From NCBI GenBank assembly GCA_900542625.1, contig UQOH01000043.1, positions 1 to 17,388 on the forward strand: a stretch of DNA of 17,388 nt, given 5' to 3'. The position numbers were made by a program, and so were the translations under genes. Source of the DNA: an uncultured Fusobacterium sp. (GTDB lineage: Bacteria > Fusobacteriota > Fusobacteriia > Fusobacteriales > Fusobacteriaceae). Under the pieces are notes generated by a model that saw only the letters and a program-made list of their open reading frames with translations, ran no database searches and had not been told where the DNA came from. Positions 14,641-17,388 of this stretch are shown piece by piece (within the stretch, counting starts at the first letter, position 1; each line of letters begins with the position of its first letter).

Positions 14641-15747
14641 TTATTTCTCCTCAATCTTTAATCTTTCTTTTTTCTTTTTCAATACTCTTGTATAGATAAG
14701 CTTTAAAATAGCAAATATAGGAACTCCTAAAAACATTCCCAATGTTCCCATTATATTTCCCATAATTATTACAGATGCTATTATCCAGAATGAACTTAAT
14801 CCAACACTTTTTCCCAGAATTTTAGGTCCTATTATGTATCCGTCAACATTTTGAGCTATAATAATTGCAAGAAGAAGATAAATACTTTTTATCGGATTTG
14901 ATAAAAAAACAAGTACAAATGCCACTACTCCTGCTGCTATTGAACCAAAATAAGGAATCATATTTCCAACACCTATCATTACACCATTAAGAAGTGCATA
15001 AGGAACATCTGCTATTTTCATTATTACATATGAAATTAAACCTACTAAAATGGAAATAACTATTCTTCCAAGAATATAATTTAAAAAGATGTTTTTACAT
15101 TCTATCAGAAAATTCATTCCCTCTTCTGATTCTCTTTCACCATAAAAAATAAATATCATATTTTTAATATATTTCATAAAATACTCTCTGTCGTATAAAA
15201 AATATAAAGCAAGAAAACCTCCCAAAAGAATCATAAATATTTCCATTATCCAGTCAAGAACATTAAGCCCTATAGAAATTAAAATACTTCTGATATTATT
15301 CATATTATTTACAAAAAACTCTTGTATTGCCTGTTTGATCTCTTCTCCATCTAAAAGAAGAAGATTTTTTGCTCTTAAATAATCAAATATTTTTTCAAGA
15401 TATATATTAAATCTTTCCTGAAATGCAGGGAGCTTTTCAAGAATCTCTTCAAAACTGCCAATCAGATTTGGAATAAACCAAAGAAGAGTTACTATCAAAA
15501 ATATTATAAGAGCCAATAATGAAACAGTTATTGACATTCCTCTTTTAAATTTTAATCTGTGTTCTGCAAACTCCACCATAGGATTTAAAAGCACAGCAAT
15601 AAATACTGCATATATAAATGGTCTAAGATAATTTGAACTTTTGCTTAAGATATTTAAAAAACCATCCATATTTTGAAACATTGTCTGTATAAACACCAAC
15701 AGAACACCGACTATAAAAATTTTTATGAATATGTGTTTATATTTCAT
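14641..15747 (-). CDS. AI-2E family (PerM/UPF0118) transporter
   Basis: A 368-residue multispanning inner-membrane protein. Family members include the E. coli AI-2 exporter TqsA and ion antiporters, so the name does not establish the substrate. Paired N-terminal helices (about 8-25 and 42-58, ending LLNPMVEF) and a third near 72-95 come first. A long extracytoplasmic or amphipathic segment (about 98-150) follows, and then further helices with the family motifs NMIPYFGSIAAG and DGYIIGPKILGKSVGLS, ending LGVPIFAILKL. The ATG has AAGGTGG at 15754-15760. It follows the NusG-II gene by 19 bases in the psd operon. Confidence 0.9.
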   Translation of the reverse strand: MKYKHIFIKIFIVGVLLVFIQTMFQNMDGFLNILSKSSNYLRPFIYAVFIAVLLNPMVEFAEHRLKFKRGMSITVSLLALIIFLIVTLLWFIPNLIGSFEEILEKLPAFQERFNIYLEKIFDYLRAKNLLLLDGEEIKQAIQEFFVNNMNNIRSILISIGLNVLDWIMEIFMILLGGFLALYFLYDREYFMKYIKNMIFIFYGERESEEGMNFLIECKNIFLNYILGRIVISILVGLISYVIMKIADVPYALLNGVMIGVGNMIPYFGSIAAGVVAFVLVFLSNPIKSIYLLLAIIIAQNVDGYIIGPKILGKSVGLSSFWIIASVIIMGNIMGTLGMFLGVPIFAILKLIYTRVLKKKKERLKIEEK

Positions 15748-15766
15748 CTGCTACCACCTTTATTTT

Positions 15767-16162
15767 TTATCTGGCTATGCTGTCCAGCTCTTCTGTTTCA
15801 CTGACATCTCCTAAAATTTTTATAAGCAGTCTGTCAGGAACTCCGATTATAGTATCTCCTGCATTAGAAATCCAGCCCTGTTTAACACAGATTTTTAACG
15901 GCGAATTAGAAGAGGTTACTCTTACTTTCATATTTTCAATCTGAACATTGACTCCGCCTAAATTAGTATCTACAAAATAATCTTTTTTTTCTTCCTGTAA
16001 AGGATAAACATATTTAAGCTGGTTATCAACATATATTTCAACTTTATTTCCCTTTATTGTTTCCATCCCTGATGTATACCTCAATAAAACTGAGAAAAAA
16101 ATGAAAATAAACAGGTATATAACTATATCTCCTTTTTTAAAATAACAAGGTTTTCTTTTCAA
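15767..16162 (-). CDS. Membrane-anchored NusG domain II protein
   Basis: A 131-residue protein with a short basic N-terminus, one membrane helix (about 13-27, IVIYLFIFIFFSVLL), and an outside NusG_II-like beta domain (about 38-118: GNKVEIYVDNQ, then ICVKQGWISNAGDTIIGVPDRLLIKI). The function of these stand-alone domains is unknown. I accept a TTG start at 16160-16162: GAGGAG lies 7 bases before it, and no in-frame ATG occurs before the membrane segment. Most relatives carry a CPDKxCV and a CLPN motif; here the first and third cysteines are replaced (SPLKICV and GVPD), leaving one. It follows psd by 15 bases. Confidence 0.85.
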   Translation of the reverse strand: MKRKPCYFKKGDIVIYLFIFIFFSVLLRYTSGMETIKGNKVEIYVDNQLKYVYPLQEEKKDYFVDTNLGGVNVQIENMKVRVTSSNSPLKICVKQGWISNAGDTIIGVPDRLLIKILGDVSETEELDSIAR

Positions 16163-16177
16163 GATTGTACTCCTCGA

Positions 16178-17077
16178 CTAAAACTTTCTTCCTATTCCTT
16201 CTCCCATAAAAACTTTTGTTTCTATTCCATTAATGCTGTTTTCAAGAATATCTCTGTCTATTTCCACTCTGTCTTTTTCTAAAAACATTATTACAGTAGA
16301 ACCTCCAAAATAGAAATATCCTTTTTCATCTCCTTTTGATACAGCAGTGTTTGGAGTATAAGTCTGTTTTATTCCTCCAACCATAGTAGCACCTATTTCG
16401 CTTATGCATATATCACCGAATTTCTCTGTTCTTAAAATAGAATACTCTCTTTTGTTCTCACAGAAAATTCTGAAGTTTCTTCTTATGGCGTGGGGAGAAA
16501 CAGAATAATAATATCCTTCTATCTCTCTGCTTTCAGATATTTTTCCATCAGCAGGAAAATGATATCTGTGATAATCTACAGGTGCAAGTCTTACAATAAC
16601 CATTATTCCACCCATATATTTTTCTGCCAGCTCTTCATTTTTAAAAAATTCTTTTAAAGTAAATTCTTCTCCTTTTAAAAAGAATTTACTGCTGTCATGC
16701 ATATTTTCAATAACTATTACTTTTCCATCTGAAGGAGAAACAAGAATATCCTCATCAAAGTCTATTTTTCTTGCTCCCGGTTTAAGCTCTCTTATAAAAA
16801 AATCATTAAAAGATGTGAACTCTTTCAGAGATTTTTTAGATTCACTTAATTTTATTCCGTGTTCATTTACAAATTTTTCAATCATTTCAGCAGATTTTGG
16901 GCTGCTCATCTTTTTTCCATACCATTCAGATAAAAACTTTTTCTTTACAAGTGCCTCTAAAGGAAGTTTTCCAAAAGGATTGTAATATAAAAATTTCAGA
17001 AAATTTTCGCCCGGAACTTTTTCTATTTCTATCTTATCTGTACTCCTGTTAATATATTCTATTTCTTTAAATTCCAT
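16178..17077 (-). CDS. psd: Phosphatidylserine decarboxylase proenzyme
   Basis: Makes phosphatidylethanolamine from phosphatidylserine at the inner membrane. The 299-residue proenzyme cleaves itself at GGST to form a small alpha subunit whose N-terminal Ser260 becomes the pyruvoyl cofactor. The self-cleavage triad is visible as Asp117 (SPSDGKV), a His in VDYHRYHFP (His168 is the likely one) and Ser260. Other family segments are FTSFNDFFIRELKPGAR, SPHAIRRN and GATMVGGI. The ATG at 17075-17077 has GGGGA and AGGA upstream. It is the first gene of a six-gene operon that ends at the cyclophilin gene. pssA, the preceding enzyme of the pathway, is not in the window. Confidence 0.96.
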   Translation of the reverse strand: MEFKEIEYINRSTDKIEIEKVPGENFLKFLYYNPFGKLPLEALVKKKFLSEWYGKKMSSPKSAEMIEKFVNEHGIKLSESKKSLKEFTSFNDFFIRELKPGARKIDFDEDILVSPSDGKVIVIENMHDSSKFFLKGEEFTLKEFFKNEELAEKYMGGIMVIVRLAPVDYHRYHFPADGKISESREIEGYYYSVSPHAIRRNFRIFCENKREYSILRTEKFGDICISEIGATMVGGIKQTYTPNTAVSKGDEKGYFYFGGSTVIMFLEKDRVEIDRDILENSINGIETKVFMGEGIGRKF

Positions 17078-17134
17078 TTTCCCCAGTCCTTTTATAATTT
17101 TTACTTTATTTTTATAGCTTTTTTCTTTTCTTTA

Positions 17135-17163
17135 ATTATATAATTGATAAAAAACATAGTAAA
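17135..17163 (-). promoter_or_regulatory. Promoter of the psd operon
   Basis: On the - strand TTTACT (17163 to 17158), 17 bases, TATAAT (17140 to 17135). The perfect -10 and four-of-six -35 lie about 60 bases before the psd start. It is back to back with the + strand promoter at 17198-17226. Confidence 0.65.
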
Positions 17164-17197
17164 GAAAAATAAATTCTCTTATGTATTTTATCATACT

Positions 17198-17226
17198 TTG
17201 GCAAATAATAAAACATCATATATTAT
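17198..17226 (+). promoter_or_regulatory. Promoter of a candidate small RNA
   Basis: TTGGCA (17198-17203), exactly 17 bases, TATTAT (17221-17226): five of six matches in each hexamer. Transcription would start near 17233. No protein gene follows within the window. Confidence 0.55.
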
Positions 17227-17232
17227 GACTGT

Positions 17233-17361
17233 TTAAATTATTTATTTTTCAGTGAATATATAAAATATAAAGATGACTTGTTTGCTAAGTGTTTGCTATA
17301 CAACAAACCAAAATTATTAAAAAGAAGAGGGAAAACCCAAAGCCGTTTCCTCTTCTTTTTT
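17233..17361 (+). ncRNA. Candidate intergenic small RNA, about 130 nt
   Basis: A good + strand promoter and a Rho-independent terminator bracket about 130 bases with no credible gene. The only short ORF (ATG at 17273, 15 codons) has no ribosome-binding site. A small hairpin, GTTTG/CAAAC around 17291-17308, lies before the terminator. It could be a free small RNA, or an attenuated leader of a + strand gene beyond the window. I do not recognise a known RNA family. Confidence 0.4.
17319..17361. terminator. Rho-independent terminator
   Basis: AAAAAGAAGAGG (17319-17330) pairs with CCTCTTCTTTTT (17349-17360), extended inward by a G-U and two A-T pairs around a 12-base loop. T runs follow in both directions, so it may also serve a - strand gene lying beyond the right edge. 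Confidence 0.85.
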
Positions 17362-17388
17362 ATTTTTAAAAATTACGTGACTAAGTTA

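Noticed and set aside
17373..17388. End of a - strand gene at the right edge (four codons before a TAA)
   Set aside because: Four codons cannot support a call; it is only a possibility that would explain the nearby terminator.

Overview
The window is a very AT-rich stretch of bacterial chromosome. Coding density is high, Arg is nearly always AGA, and the ribosome-binding sites are strong AGGAGG types. The gene set points to a strict anaerobe: class III (oxygen-sensitive) ribonucleotide reductase with its activase, pyruvate phosphate dikinase with its regulatory kinase, phosphatidylserine decarboxylase, and a BatD-like protein. I infer a member of the Fusobacteriota (Fusobacterium or a close relative), but no marker gene here proves it. 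I see no mobile element, CRISPR array, rRNA or tRNA.

Layout: (1) 1-107 is the tail of an unrecognised + strand gene followed by a terminator. (2) 261-2169 (-) is groES-groEL behind a consensus-like promoter and a perfect CIRCE (HrcA) operator. (3) 2397-3083 (+) is a divergent DUF554 membrane protein, which converges on nrdD-nrdG (3127-5846, -). A 19-bp palindrome lies between the two stop codons. Upstream of nrdD is a pair of NrdR-type boxes over a plausible promoter. (4) 6317-9819 (+) is the PPDK regulatory kinase/pyrophosphorylase followed by ppdK, ending in a GAAA-loop terminator. (5) 10004-12135 (+) is a hot-dog thioesterase, a BatD-like membrane protein, and a gene that ordinary ORF calling misses because it has an in-frame TGA. 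(6) 12190-17077 (-) is a tightly packed six-gene operon: psd, a NusG-domain-II protein, an AI-2E/PerM family transporter, a THUMP rRNA methyltransferase, a coiled-coil protein and a cyclophilin. (7) 17164-17388 holds no protein gene but has a good promoter and a terminator about 130 nt apart on the + strand, a candidate small RNA.

The main find is the gene at 11827-12135. Its start overlaps the batD stop (ATGA) behind an AAGGAGG ribosome-binding site. It reads through one TGA at codon 31 in a G-U-A-G-C context (a U-x-x-C redox-type motif) to a TAA at codon 103. A 6-bp stem with an AGG loop begins 17 nt after the TGA, and its loop lies 23 nt after the TGA, as expected for a bacterial SECIS element. 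I interpret it as a small selenoprotein, possibly of the HesB-like or CC/Se-motif type. It appears translationally coupled to a protein of the Bat (aerotolerance) family.

Secondary points of interest are a second strong ribosome-binding site inside the cyclophilin gene that would give a soluble isoform, a NusG-II protein that starts at TTG and lacks the usual cysteines, and a GroEL tail without GGM repeats.
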